Shown: piece after piece, positions 1 to 9,132 of the stretch
How the letters are laid out: every line of letters starts with the position of its first letter
How positions within the stretch are numbered: the first letter of the stretch is position 1
NCBI GenBank assembly: GCA_963775695.1
Contig: CAVZJU010000006.1
Location: 62,001-126,000 of the forward strand
DNA from: DATBLE01 sp963775695
Lineage (GTDB): Bacteria; Actinomycetota; Thermoleophilia; Gaiellales; Gaiellaceae
Reading direction: 5' to 3'
DNA length: 64,000 nucleotides
The notes under the pieces: generated by a model
What the model was told of the DNA's origin: nothing
Databases searched by the model: none
Seen by the model: the letters and a program-made list of their open reading frames with translations, nothing else
Made by a program: the position numbers and the translations under genes

Positions 1-299
1 AGATTGCCTGCCGCCCTCTTTAGGAGTTCGCCCTGGAGTTGATTGAGCCTCTTTAGCAGGGTTTTATTTCTTTCAAGGGGGTTCGAAAGTGCTCCGTTTA
101 GTTCCAATTCCCTCAATTTCCAGGGAGAGTCGGAAGAACCAACGCGCTACGTACGAACCCCAGCGCGGTACAGGTGGCAGCAGTGAGAGTGCGCGATGGT
201 CCTCGCGACTGTGCCTTTTCCCTCGAGGGGCAGGCAGACCTCGGGCACTTGACCGGGCCTATCGACTGGACCCTCACAGGCGCCTGGATCGAGACCGTC
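1..299. other. No gene seen upstream of the TetR operon
   Basis: No reading frame here looks like a protein. The stretch is less GC-rich than what follows and ends at the promoter of the TetR gene. It may hold the end of a gene or a regulatory region belonging to sequence left of the window. Confidence 0.5.
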
Positions 300-328
300 T
301 TGACGCCTCATCTTCTTGGTCGTATGCT
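300..328 (+). promoter_or_regulatory. Sigma70-like promoter of the TetR/ABC operon
   Basis: TTGACG at 300-305 and TATGCT at 323-328 are separated by exactly 17 bases. The expected transcription start, about seven bases past the -10 element, falls at 335-337, right on the GTG codon at 337. This suggests a leaderless mRNA, which is common in actinobacteria. Confidence 0.6.
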
Positions 329-336
329 TTAGGCAA

Positions 337-981
337 GTGATTAACTCCCCGCAGGAAGACGTCGCGGGCGGGGCGGCTCGCCCGACGCGGGAGCGAATCC
401 TGCGCGCGACTTCCGAGCTCATGGCCGAGATCGGGATCGACCGTGTCCGGACGCGGGCGGTGGCCGAGCGGGCCGGCGTCAACCCGGCGCTCGTCCACTA
501 CCACTTCGGCTCGATGTCGGCGCTGGTCCTCGAGGCGGCCGAGCACTCGCTCGTCCGCGAGCTCGGGCCGTCGATCGAGGCGCTGCAGTCGGGCGCCACC
601 ATCCACGATGGCGTCCGCGCGATCCTCCAGTGGATCGAGTGCCACGGGGAGCGGACCCCGGGCTCGACGATCCTCGCCGAGGCGATGGTGAAGGCCACCC
701 GCGACCCCGCCTTCCGCCGGTGGACGCGGCACGCCTCGCGCCGCTTCCGCGCGCTGCTCCTGGAGCGGCTCGAGGCCGCTCGGGACGGCGGCGAGCTCGA
801 TCGGGATCTCGACCTCGAGGCCACCGCCCTGCTGCTGGCCGCAGCGCTCGACGGCCTCCTCTTCCACCGCCTCGTCGACCCGAAGCTGGACGTCAGGCGG
901 GCGGCCGAGCCCCTGGACGCGATGCTCCGGCCGACACCCGCCGCCAAACGGGACCGACGCGGGAGGGCGTCCGATGCGTGA
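337..981 (+). CDS. TetR/AcrR-family transcriptional regulator
   Basis: Predicted 214-residue repressor. The N-terminal region carries a classic TetR helix-turn-helix: PTRERILRATSELMAEIG, then VRTRAVAERAGVNPALVHYH, a typical recognition helix. The C-terminal part is helical and would bind a ligand. The GTG at 337 is preferred over the in-frame TTG at 316 because 316 lies inside the promoter and no good ribosome binding site precedes either codon. It overlaps the following ABC ATPase gene by eight bases (ATGCGTGA), so it very probably controls its own operon and the export system it encodes. The ligand is unknown. Confidence 0.85.
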   Translation: MINSPQEDVAGGAARPTRERILRATSELMAEIGIDRVRTRAVAERAGVNPALVHYHFGSMSALVLEAAEHSLVRELGPSIEALQSGATIHDGVRAILQWIECHGERTPGSTILAEAMVKATRDPAFRRWTRHASRRFRALLLERLEAARDGGELDRDLDLEATALLLAAALDGLLFHRLVDPKLDVRRAAEPLDAMLRPTPAAKRDRRGRASDA

Positions 982-1702
982 GGAGCCGCGCCGCGGCGCG
1001 ACGCTGCGGCTCGAGAACGTCGTCAAGACCTACGGCAGCGGCGAGATCGCCGTGCACGCCCTGCGAGGGATCGACCTGGACGTGGGCGCCGGCGATTTCG
1101 CCGTCCTGCTCGGGCCGAGCGGGTCGGGGAAGACGACGCTCCTGAACGTCGTGGGCGGCATCGAGTCCCCCACCTCGGGACGGGTCGTCGCCGACGGCGT
1201 CGACCTGACGTCGCTGGACGCCGACGGGCGAACCGAGTATCGGCGCAGCCACGCGGGCTTCGTGTTCCAGTTCTTCAACCTCATCCCGACGCTCACCGCA
1301 CGTGAGAACGTCGGGCTGATCGCCGAGCTCACCGGCATGTCCGACGAGCAGGCAGTGGCCACGGTGCTGCGCGAGGTGGGCCTCGACGGGCGGATGGATC
1401 ACTTCCCGGGTGGCCTCTCCGGCGGCGAGCAGCAGCGCGTCGCGATCGCCCGCGCCCTCGTGAAGGACCCGCCGCTCCTCCTGTGCGACGAGCCTACGGG
1501 CTCACTCGACCAGGAGACGGGGCGCGCCGTCCTCGATCTCCTCCGCCGCGTGAACGAGGAGCGCGGGTGCACCGTCCTCCTGGTCACGCACAACTCCGCC
1601 ATCGCCGAGATGGCCGACCGCGTGATCCGCATGCGCTCGGGGGCGCTCGAGGACGACCGGCGAAACCCCGCGCCGGTGCTCGCGGAGGCGCTGCGCTGGT
1701 GA
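974..1702 (+). CDS. ABC transporter ATP-binding protein, LolD/MacB type
   Basis: A 242-residue ATPase of the family that partners FtsX-like permeases. Walker A is GPSGSGKTT (47-55), the signature is LSGGEQQ (148-154), Walker B is LLLCDEP (168-174) followed by TGSLD, and the H-loop His is at about 206. The Q-loop context FVFQFFNLIPTLTARENV is typical of LolD/MacB/DevA ATPases. The gene overlaps the TetR gene upstream, and its TGA overlaps the GTG start of the permease, so the three genes are translationally coupled. It powers the permease that follows; the substrate cannot be told from sequence. Confidence 0.92.
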   Translation: MREEPRRGATLRLENVVKTYGSGEIAVHALRGIDLDVGAGDFAVLLGPSGSGKTTLLNVVGGIESPTSGRVVADGVDLTSLDADGRTEYRRSHAGFVFQFFNLIPTLTARENVGLIAELTGMSDEQAVATVLREVGLDGRMDHFPGGLSGGEQQRVAIARALVKDPPLLLCDEPTGSLDQETGRAVLDLLRRVNEERGCTVLLVTHNSAIAEMADRVIRMRSGALEDDRRNPAPVLAEALRW

Positions 1703-4044
1703 GACTGCTGCGGCTGAAGCGCCGCCGCGATCTGGGACGGCAGCGGGCCCAGTTCGGAGCCGTGGTCGCCACGCTGTTCCTCGGCGTGGCGCTGTTCGTG
1801 GCCACGTACGACGCCTACCGGAACCTCGACGCCTCCTACCGGGAGCTCTACACGCAGCTCCGCTTCGCCGACCTGACGGTGACCGGCGGGCCGACCGGCG
1901 AGCTGGCCGGACGGGCGCGGGCCGGCGGCGCCGCGGCGACGATCCGGACCGTGGCCGACGTGCCCTTCGAGGTCGGCGGCTCGAAGCTCCTGGGACGGGT
2001 GGTCGGGATGCCGGTCGATCAGCAGCCCTCGGTGAACCGCGTCCGGGTCCTCTCCGGTACCTACCTTCGACTCGCACACGCGCACGGGGTTCTCGTCGAA
2101 CAGCACATGGCGTCCCACTTCCACCTCGCCGTGGGCGACACGGTCCGCGTCCGCGGCCGCGGCGGCTGGGTGGACGCCGAGGTCGTCGGCGTCGCGGCCT
2201 CGCCGGAGTACCTGTGGCCCGCGCGCAGCCGCCAGGAGATCCTGACCCCGCCCGGCAGCTTCGGCGTGCTGTTCGTCCCGGAGGCACTGGCGCGGCGGCT
2301 GGCCCCACCGGCGACCCCGGCCCAGATCGCCGTGTGGGGGGCGAGCCGATCGCTGCTGGAGAGCCTGCGCGCGAGCGCCCGCGCGGGCGGGGCGCTGGAC
2401 GTGGCCGCGCGCTCGGAGCAGGCGTCGAACGCCGCCCTGCAGGAGGACGTCAAGGGCTTCGGAGAGCTCGCGCTCCTCTTCCCCATCCTCTTCCTGTCCG
2501 CCGGCGCCATGGCCGCCTTCGTGCTCCTGAGCCGACTCGTGCGCTCGCAGCGGCCGGTGATCGGGATGCTCACGGCGAACGGATTCGCTCCGCGCACCAT
2601 CCTGCGTACTTACCTCGGCTACGGCGTGTGGACGGGGCTCGCGGGCGGGGTGCCCGGGGCGATCGCAGGCGCCCTGCTCGGCCGGTGGATCACGCACGTG
2701 TACACGTCCGCCATCTCGGTCCCGCTCACCGTGATCCGGTTCTCCCCGTGGACGGCGCTGATCGGCGTCGCGATCGCCCTGCTCGCGGGCGCGGTGGCCG
2801 CCGCCGCCCCGGCCCGGGCGGCGGCGCGCGTCATGCCGGCCGAGGCGATGCGCGGCTTCTCGCCCCCCTCCGGGGGAGGTGGGAGCCTCCTCGAGCGCGT
2901 CCTCCCGCCGCTCGGACGGCTCCCCGGGCGCTGGAAGCTCCCCCTGCGCAGCATCGGCCGGAGCAGGCGCCGGACGATCTCGACGGTCGTCGGCGTCGTG
3001 CTGTCCCTGAGCCTCGTGCTCGTGTCGTGGGGGATGCTCGACACGACCGACATCCTCGTCTCGCGCCAGTTCGACACGGTGCAGCGGCAGGACGCGCAGC
3101 TCTACTTCAGCCAAGGAAGGCCGTCGGCGTCCGAGCTCTCGTCGGTCCGGGCCGTGCCGGGCGTGGCCACGGTCGAGCCCGCGGCCCAGCTCGACGTCGC
3201 CATCTCGAAGGGCGGCAGGAGCTACGCCACGACGCTCGTCGCGATGGAGCCCGACACGGCGATGCACACGTTCCTGCGCCCGGGCGGGGGGACGGCGAGG
3301 CTCGAGGGGAGCGGCATCCTTGCCGGCCGGGCGCTCGGCGGCCAGATCGGCGTGTCGAGCGGCGAGGGCGTCACGGTTCGTTCGGCGGCGCTGCCCGCAC
3401 CGCTGCGGCTTCCCCTCTCCGGCTTCGTCGACGAGCCGCTCGGAACGCTGGCGTACGTCTCGCTCCCCGGCCTCGAGCGGGCGGTCGGGCGGAGCGGCCT
3501 CGAGAACACCGCGCTCGCGCGCTTCGCGCCGGGCGCCGACCGTGCGCGGGTCCTGGCCCGCCTGCAGGCTCTGCCGTCCGTGTCGGTCGTCACGGACTCG
3601 CAGGGCCTCGCCCGCTCGGCGCGCTCGTTCCTCGGCCTCTTCTACGCCTTCGTGGGGATCATGCTCCTGTTCGGCGGGCTGATGGCCTTCGGGCTCATGT
3701 TCAACACGATGTCGGCCAACGTCGCCGAGCGCGCGAGCGAGATGGCGACGCTCCGCGCCGCCGGGGTCGGCCACAGGACGATCTCCGGGCTGCTCACGCG
3801 CGAGAACCTGCTCGTGACGGCGATCGGGATCGTCCCCGGCCTCGCGGTCGGCTACGCGCTCGCCGCCGTCTTCATGTCCTCCTTCAACAGCGATCTCTTC
3901 ACGTTCACGCTGCACGTCCGGCCGAGCACGCTCGTCTTCTCGGCGCTCGCGATGCTCGGCGTCGCAGTTGTTTCGCAGTGGCCCGGGGTGCGCGCGGTCG
4001 GCAGGCTCGACGTGGCCCGGGTAGTACGCGAGCGCTCGCTCTGA
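1699..4044 (+). CDS. FtsX/MacB-like ABC transporter permease, duplicated form
   Basis: A 781-residue membrane protein. It starts at GTG 1699, overlapping the ATPase stop (GTGA); frame upstream of this is a shadow. An N-terminal membrane anchor is followed by an extracytoplasmic domain. A first FtsX core lies near residues 250-380 (three helices, ending in the APARAAARVMPAEAMR motif). A second anchor and periplasmic domain follow, then a second FtsX core at the C terminus with the family motif ERASEMATLRAAG. Two FtsX domains in one chain is the usual form of large actinobacterial permeases of this class. With the ATPase it probably forms a mechanotransmission-type exporter under TetR control. 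Confidence 0.9.
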   Translation: MRLLRLKRRRDLGRQRAQFGAVVATLFLGVALFVATYDAYRNLDASYRELYTQLRFADLTVTGGPTGELAGRARAGGAAATIRTVADVPFEVGGSKLLGRVVGMPVDQQPSVNRVRVLSGTYLRLAHAHGVLVEQHMASHFHLAVGDTVRVRGRGGWVDAEVVGVAASPEYLWPARSRQEILTPPGSFGVLFVPEALARRLAPPATPAQIAVWGASRSLLESLRASARAGGALDVAARSEQASNAALQEDVKGFGELALLFPILFLSAGAMAAFVLLSRLVRSQRPVIGMLTANGFAPRTILRTYLGYGVWTGLAGGVPGAIAGALLGRWITHVYTSAISVPLTVIRFSPWTALIGVAIALLAGAVAAAAPARAAARVMPAEAMRGFSPPSGGGGSLLERVLPPLGRLPGRWKLPLRSIGRSRRRTISTVVGVVLSLSLVLVSWGMLDTTDILVSRQFDTVQRQDAQLYFSQGRPSASELSSVRAVPGVATVEPAAQLDVAISKGGRSYATTLVAMEPDTAMHTFLRPGGGTARLEGSGILAGRALGGQIGVSSGEGVTVRSAALPAPLRLPLSGFVDEPLGTLAYVSLPGLERAVGRSGLENTALARFAPGADRARVLARLQALPSVSVVTDSQGLARSARSFLGLFYAFVGIMLLFGGLMAFGLMFNTMSANVAERASEMATLRAAGVGHRTISGLLTRENLLVTAIGIVPGLAVGYALAAVFMSSFNSDLFTFTLHVRPSTLVFSALAMLGVAVVSQWPGVRAVGRLDVARVVRERSL

Positions 4045-4116
4045 GCGGGCCGGACCCCGCCTCGCTCCGACCATCGTCGGCGCCGGGCGGCTCGCGAAGG
4101 CGGGAATTCGACTTCA

Positions 4117-4203
4117 CGGAGCGGCGTGGGAGTCGAACCTACCCAGCCTGGGGCTACCACGCCTTACCGGTCTTGAAGGTCTGCCGGTGGTGCTGTTCAC
4201 CAT
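4117..4203 (-). pseudogene. Degenerate tRNA-Sec-like 3' half
   Basis: Read on the minus strand this has a CTTCAAG loop (UCA, selenocysteine-type anticodon), a long G/C-rich variable segment, a T-arm with GGTTCGACTCC, and an acceptor 3' strand CGCCGCTCC. The 5' acceptor strand that should pair with it is absent. The T-stem has one mismatch, and the anticodon stem is interrupted by extra bases. It is best read as a relic of a tRNA-Sec-like gene or an old attachment-site scar, not a working tRNA. Confidence 0.4.
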
Positions 4204-4224
4204 TTCGTTACCGTAGGGCTGGTC

Positions 4225-4824
4225 GTGGATTGGTCGCTGTTTCATGCGCTCAACGGCCTGCTCAGCCATCGCGATGGCGCTCAAGATGCGGCTCAGACGT
4301 TCAATACCTGGGCAATCTTCGTACTGGTAGCTGTGGCTGGAGCACTCTGGTTTCTCGCCCGGCCGGGTGGATCATTGCGCCCGAAGCTGGCTTCTGTGTC
4401 CGCGGCGATCTCAGCTGTGCTTGCGCTGGCTGTCAACGTCGTCGCCTCCCAGCTTTGGTACCACGCTCGGCCGTTCGTCGGTCATCCACGGGCGACGGTA
4501 CTGCTCGTCCACCACGCGGCTGACAACTCGTTTCCGAGCGATCATGCGAGCGTCGCCTTCGCCGTTGCCTTCGCCGTCTTCGTCTTCTACCGGCGGGTGG
4601 GTCTGCTGCTCGTTCTGGGTGCCGTCGGCGTAGCAGTTGACCGGATCTTCGTCGGCGTGCACTATCCCGTCGACGTCGCTGCCAGCGTACTCGTGGCGCT
4701 GGCGTCGGTGGCCCTCGTCACGACTGCGGGGCGCCCATACGTTCACTGGCTCGTCCGGCAGCTGGGCAGACTCTCCGACCCGCTCGTGGAGTCGGCGCGC
4801 CGCTCGTTCCGTTGGCGCGTGTAG
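4225..4824 (+). CDS. PAP2-family phosphatase, probably undecaprenyl-diphosphatase
   Basis: A 199-residue membrane protein with five or six hydrophobic segments. The PAP2 signature is complete: HARPF near residue 80, SFPSDHA at about 103-109, and a C-terminal R-x3-GVHYPVDV. The family removes a phosphate from undecaprenyl diphosphate or related lipid phosphates on the outer face of the membrane; length and spacing resemble BcrC-type enzymes. It starts at GTG 4225 with GTAGGG seven bases upstream. It stands alone; the next gene on the other strand also concerns peptidoglycan, which supports a role in recycling the cell-wall lipid carrier. Confidence 0.85.
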   Translation: MDWSLFHALNGLLSHRDGAQDAAQTFNTWAIFVLVAVAGALWFLARPGGSLRPKLASVSAAISAVLALAVNVVASQLWYHARPFVGHPRATVLLVHHAADNSFPSDHASVAFAVAFAVFVFYRRVGLLLVLGAVGVAVDRIFVGVHYPVDVAASVLVALASVALVTTAGRPYVHWLVRQLGRLSDPLVESARRSFRWRV

Positions 4825-5027
4825 CAAGTCTTGTCGACACCGGTCCATTCCGGCCGCACTCGTCAGGGCTCGGTCCGCATGCCGTACCGTTTCAGGAGGG
4901 CCGTGGCGAGTGACCACTGGAGTGACACGTCGCGTACGAGCTCTCCCAGGAAGCGCTCTCTGCCTTCTGGATCTTCCTTCGCCGCGACTTCGCCGGCGAG
5001 TAGTCAACGGCCGTTAGGCTCGCCGCC

Positions 5028-5981
5028 TCAGGCGCTGCGGAAGGAGCGGACGACGGCAGCGGCGCCGAGGAGAGCGAGGACGAGGCAGGCTGCGCGGATC
5101 GCGATCAGGCCGTGGATCGTGCGAAAGCGCGGAAGACGGGATGCCATCAGCGCCGCTGTCCCGAGCAGGACGACCGCCCCGCCGGCTGCCAGTTCCCACC
5201 AGACGAACGCGGGGCCAGGGACGAAGTCGACGCCGCGGATTGGCGGCAGCGCCGATCCGCCGCGCAGCGGAAGCGGCCGGCGCGCAACCGACGACGCCTC
5301 CTCGGCGGTGAGGAAGCCGTTCCGGACCAGCGAACGCAGGACCTCCACCTGCCGTGCTCGCGCAAGCTTCGGGTTCCGGAACGGGTCGTAAAGGGTGGGC
5401 GCCTGGATCAGGCCGGCGAGAAGGCTCGCCTGCGCAGTATCGAGCCGTGCGGGGGAAAGGGCGAAGTAGCGCTCGCTCGCGGCCCGGATCCCGTAGGCGC
5501 CCTCGCCGAAGTAGGCGCTGTTCAGATAGGCGGCCAGGATCCGCTCCTTGTCGTAGCGGCCTTCGAGCTTTAGCGCCACGGCCGCGTCCTCGAGTTTGCG
5601 CCAGGGCAAGTGGTCGTTTCCGCCCAGGTAGAGGACCTTGGCGACCTGCTCGGTGATCGTGCTCGCCCCCTGGGCGAGCGAGAGGTGAACGAGATCGTAC
5701 GGAAGCGCGCGGAGTGCACCGAGCAGGTCGACGCCGTGGTGCTGGTAGAAGCGCTCGTCCTCCGTCGCAACCACCGCATGACGCAGGATCGGCGCCACCG
5801 CGCTCAGCGAAACCGGCCGCCCGGTCGTGCCGGCCAGGCGGGCAGCGACCCGTGCGTCGAGACGCGCTGGCGTGGGGCTCGCGGTCCAGGCGGCTGCCGC
5901 AACGGCGGCCGCGACGACCACGAGAGCGGCGGCCGCGACGCCCACCCGGCGACGGGGTGTCGACCACAGGAACCCCCGCAT
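5028..5981 (-). CDS. Stand-alone GT51 peptidoglycan glycosyltransferase
   Basis: A 317-residue membrane-anchored transglycosylase. One N-terminal helix (about 12-32) is followed by a GT51 domain: ATEDERFYQHHGVD (catalytic Glu74), QGASTITEQVAK (second Glu111), ILAAYLNSAYFGEGAYGI and LLAGLIQAPTLYDPFRNP. There is no penicillin-binding transpeptidase domain, so it resembles MtgA or a monofunctional enzyme. Unusually, two further hydrophobic helices follow at the C terminus (about 255-305) instead of a transpeptidase. It would polymerise lipid II into glycan strands outside the membrane. It is the last gene of a minus-strand run after the ABC-2 exporter (70-base gap). Confidence 0.88.
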   Translation of the reverse strand: MRGFLWSTPRRRVGVAAAALVVVAAAVAAAAWTASPTPARLDARVAARLAGTTGRPVSLSAVAPILRHAVVATEDERFYQHHGVDLLGALRALPYDLVHLSLAQGASTITEQVAKVLYLGGNDHLPWRKLEDAAVALKLEGRYDKERILAAYLNSAYFGEGAYGIRAASERYFALSPARLDTAQASLLAGLIQAPTLYDPFRNPKLARARQVEVLRSLVRNGFLTAEEASSVARRPLPLRGGSALPPIRGVDFVPGPAFVWWELAAGGAVVLLGTAALMASRLPRFRTIHGLIAIRAACLVLALLGAAAVVRSFRSA

Positions 5982-6050
5982 CTCTTCCGTCCCTTCTCTA
6001 TCTGAGGTTGGAGGCGGTCTGGGCGGATCCGGAGAGAGCGGGGCGGACGC

Positions 6051-6881
6051 CTATGTGTCCCGGCGCACGATCAGCACGGCGGCGATCGCGACGGCCAGGA
6101 TGGTGTACCCGAGGAAGAGCAGGAAGCCGGGCCACGGGTGGAGGTCGTGCGCGCCGGTCTGGAGGGAGAACATGCGGCGTCCCGCGGCGTCGGGCAGGAA
6201 CGGCGAGATCGCGTTGTTCCACCGTGCCGGCAGGATGTTCATCAGCGGCGGGATCACGAAGAACAGCGCGGCGAATGCGGCGATGCCGCCGGCCGTGTTT
6301 CGCACGATCGCTCCGATGGCGAGCGCGAAGACGCCGATCAGGACGAGGTAGCCGGCGCCGCCGACGACCGACCGCGCGACCCCCGGATGCGAGAACGAGA
6401 TCTGGAGGATGTCGTGCTTCGAGAGGATCGACTGGCTGATGAAGAAGGCGATCACGACCGCCGGCAGCATCAGCACGAACGTGACCGCGGCGAAGACGCC
6501 GATCTTCCCCCATAGCACGGGGAGCCGCCTGGGAACGGCCGTGAACGAGGCGCGGATCATGCCGGTTGAGTACTCGCCGGTGATCACGAGCACCCCGAGG
6601 ACGGCGATCGCGAGCTGCGCGACGTTCACCCCCGCGAGCGCGATGTCGAGGGGATGCCGGTCGGCCCGTTCGTGGGGGCTCATCGAGCCCCAGTGGGAAG
6701 AGGTCACGGCCGCAAACAGTGCCGGCAGCCCGATCGCGAGAACGGTCGCGATCAGGAGCGACCAGCGGGTCGAGCGCAGCGAATGGAGCTTCGTCCACTC
6801 GGACACCGCGACTCTGGCCTGGGTGACCCGGCCGACCGGCCCGAGGCGGGGGACATCGACCGCCGCCGGCGTACTGGTCAT
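6051..6881 (-). CDS. ABC-2 type transporter permease
   Basis: A 276-residue permease with about six membrane helices. The sequence VSEWTKLHSLRSTRWSLL near the N terminus is the typical opening of actinobacterial ABC-2 permeases, and GEYSTGMIRASFTAVPRR is the family's conserved cytoplasmic loop. It starts at ATG 6881, overlapping the ATPase stop by four bases (ATGA), so the two are coupled. Together they form an export system of the DrrAB/NatAB/bacitracin-export kind; the cargo is unknown. Confidence 0.9.
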   Translation of the reverse strand: MTSTPAAVDVPRLGPVGRVTQARVAVSEWTKLHSLRSTRWSLLIATVLAIGLPALFAAVTSSHWGSMSPHERADRHPLDIALAGVNVAQLAIAVLGVLVITGEYSTGMIRASFTAVPRRLPVLWGKIGVFAAVTFVLMLPAVVIAFFISQSILSKHDILQISFSHPGVARSVVGGAGYLVLIGVFALAIGAIVRNTAGGIAAFAALFFVIPPLMNILPARWNNAISPFLPDAAGRRMFSLQTGAHDLHPWPGFLLFLGYTILAVAIAAVLIVRRDT

Positions 6882-7822
6882 GCGGCCTCCGCTTCGTCGG
6901 GCGGCGGGGTCGAGAGCGTCTCGGCGGCCCGGAACTCGACGTCTTCGCTCGTCAGCGTCATGAAGGCTTCCTCGAGCGTCGCCTGCCGCGGCGTCAACTC
7001 GTGAAGGACGATCCCGTGGGTGGCGGCGACCTCGCCGATCTGCTCGGCCGTCAGGCCCGCGATCTCGAGCACCCCGGGATCGACGCTCGTCACCGTCACG
7101 CCCTCTCCGGCCACAGCGTTGCCCAGCCGGGTCGCGTCGGGCGAGCGGACGTACACGAGCTTGTGCGAGGCACGCAGGACGAACTCGTCGACGCTCGTGT
7201 CGGCGATCAGGCGGCCGCGCCCGATCACGATCAGATGATCTGCGGTCAGCGCCATCTCGCTCATCAGGTGGGAGGAGACGAACACCGTCCGGCCTTCGGC
7301 GGCGAGGCCCTTCAGGAGGTTGCGCATCCACTGGATGCCCTCCGGGTCGAGCCCGTTCGCGGGCTCGTCGAGCAGCAGCGTGGACGGGTCGCCGAGCAGC
7401 GCTGTCGCGATCCCGAGGCGCTGGCCCATGCCGAGCGAGAACTTGCCCGCGCGTCCCCGTGAGACCTCGTGGAGGCCGACGAGGTCGATCAGGTCACCGA
7501 CACGCCGCTTGGCGATGCCGTGCGTCTGCGCCAGCGCGAGCAGGTGGTTGTAAGCGGAGCGCCCAGTGTGCACGGAGCGTGCCTCGAGTAGCGCGCCCAC
7601 CTCGTGCATCGGCGAGCGGTGGTCGCGGTAGTGCTTCCCGTTCACGGTCACGTCGCCCTCGGTCGGCGCGTCGAGGCCGAGGATCAGGCGCATCGTCGTC
7701 GACTTGCCGGAGCCGTTCGGACCGAGAAAGCCGGTGACGATGCCGGGTCGAATCGTGAAAGTCAGATCGTCGACGGCGCGTTTCTCCCCGTAGTCCTTCG
7801 TGAGACCCCGGGCCTCGATCAT
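6878..7822 (-). CDS. ABC transporter ATP-binding protein, ABC-2 exporter type
   Basis: A 314-residue ATPase. Walker A is GPNGSGKST (34-42), the signature is FSLGMGQRLG, and Walker B is LLLDEPANGLD. A C-terminal extension of about 90 residues after the H-loop (SSHLMSEMA) is usual in DrrA/CcmA-like exporters. It is the first gene of a minus-strand unit with the permease and the GT51 enzyme. Divergent from the alpha/beta hydrolase gene, with 116 bases between. Confidence 0.92.
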   Translation of the reverse strand: MIEARGLTKDYGEKRAVDDLTFTIRPGIVTGFLGPNGSGKSTTMRLILGLDAPTEGDVTVNGKHYRDHRSPMHEVGALLEARSVHTGRSAYNHLLALAQTHGIAKRRVGDLIDLVGLHEVSRGRAGKFSLGMGQRLGIATALLGDPSTLLLDEPANGLDPEGIQWMRNLLKGLAAEGRTVFVSSHLMSEMALTADHLIVIGRGRLIADTSVDEFVLRASHKLVYVRSPDATRLGNAVAGEGVTVTSVDPGVLEIAGLTAEQIGEVAATHGIVLHELTPRQATLEEAFMTLTSEDVEFRAAETLSTPPPDEAEAA

Positions 7823-7938
7823 GGCTCACACGCTAGCCGTCGGCGGCGTTCGCCGGAGTCGCCGGAGCCCACGCTTAACGCAACCAAAATGTCCCGCCGG
7901 AGAGCACCGATAGTCGACCGGCTACGGTTGGCAGGGCG

Positions 7939-8931
7939 TTGGAGATCGAGTCGAACGTGATCGGTGCCGAGTCCGTGCGCCCGCGGCGGTGGGGGCATGC
8001 GGTGGCGCGCTGGCTGCGCAGGATCGGCCTGGCGTTGCTCGCCCTCGCGGTTGTGTTGACGCTGGCGGCAGTCGGGTTCGACATCGCCACAGCCGCAGAC
8101 GCGCGTCCTGCGCGACAGCTCTACGCGGGCCCGTTCGTCCGCGTCGGAGGCACGCTCGTCGCCTACCGGCGCTGGGGCACGTCGGGAAGTCCGGTGCTCC
8201 TGATCGGCGGGGCCGCCGAGCCCTCCTGGGTCTGGCACACGGTCGGGCCGCTCCTGGCCGCGCAGGGCCACCGCGTCTACGCGATCGATCTGCCTCCCTT
8301 CGGCTACACCGAGCGTCGCGGGCCGTACACAATGGCTGGCTGGGTTGCGCTCGTGCGTGGGTTCGACAAGCGCCTCGGCATCCGCCGGCCCCTGGTCGTC
8401 GGTCATTCGCTCGGTGCGGGCGTGGCCGCTGCCTACGCGCTCGCCCGTCCAGGGGAGGTGTCCGCGATCGTGCTCCTCGACGGTGACGCGGTCCCGTTCG
8501 GCCACGGGATCGGCTGGTTCGCGCATCTGCTCGTCTTCCCGTACTACCCGGCGCTGTTCCGGCTCGCGACGGGCTCAGACTTGCTTGTGGGCCGTGTGCT
8601 CGCAAACGCCTGGGGAGCAGGCCATCCGCACTTCGGAGACCGCATCCTCGACGTCTTCGAGCGGCCGTTCCGTGTGCGGGGAACGGGTGGCGCGCTCCGG
8701 CAGCTCGCCGGCCGCGGGATTCCGGGCGTGCCGCTCGCCGCGCTCCGACGCCTGCGGGTTCCGCGCGCAGTCGTTTGGGGCGCACACGACACCGTCGATT
8801 CGCTTGCGAGCGGCCGCCTCACCGCCCAGGCGCTGCGTGTCTCCGTTCAGGTCATTCCGAACGCGGCCCACCTGTCGATGCTCGCCAACCCGCAGGCGGT
8901 CGCCTCTGCGATCGAGCGCGAAATGCGGTGA
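7939..8931 (+). CDS. Membrane-anchored alpha/beta hydrolase
   Basis: A protein of up to 330 residues with one N-terminal membrane helix (about 28-46) and an alpha/beta hydrolase fold outside it. The nucleophile elbow is GHSLG (Ser157), the acid is probably in VWGAHDTVD, and the base is in NAAHLSM near residue 313. The oxyanion region is LLIGGAAEPSWVWH. The substrate is unknown; the family covers esterases, peptidases and haloalkane-type enzymes. The start is uncertain: TTG 7939 gives the full frame, GTG 7957 is an alternative, and both keep the anchor. Confidence 0.78.
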   Translation: MEIESNVIGAESVRPRRWGHAVARWLRRIGLALLALAVVLTLAAVGFDIATAADARPARQLYAGPFVRVGGTLVAYRRWGTSGSPVLLIGGAAEPSWVWHTVGPLLAAQGHRVYAIDLPPFGYTERRGPYTMAGWVALVRGFDKRLGIRRPLVVGHSLGAGVAAAYALARPGEVSAIVLLDGDAVPFGHGIGWFAHLLVFPYYPALFRLATGSDLLVGRVLANAWGAGHPHFGDRILDVFERPFRVRGTGGALRQLAGRGIPGVPLAALRRLRVPRAVVWGAHDTVDSLASGRLTAQALRVSVQVIPNAAHLSMLANPQAVASAIEREMR

Positions 8932-9132
8932 GCCTGACAGTGTCGTCTGCGTCGGCGGCAGTTCGCAGGTCGTTGCCTTCTGCGGCCGGCGTTCGCTCCA
9001 TCGCGCGCCGAATCGCGGATTGTCGTGACGACCAACAACTCAGCCATTCGTGCGAGCGTAGATAGGGTCCCCGTCGTGGAACGGATGGTGCCGTTGCACC
9101 GCCGCGTGGTGTCCGGCGAGTAGGGCTGTCGG

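Noticed and set aside
1399..4074. A long open frame (891 codons) antisense to the ABC permease
   Set aside because: Composition is Arg/Gly/Glu/His-rich shadow text without domains; the opposite strand holds the clear ATPase and FtsX-type permease.
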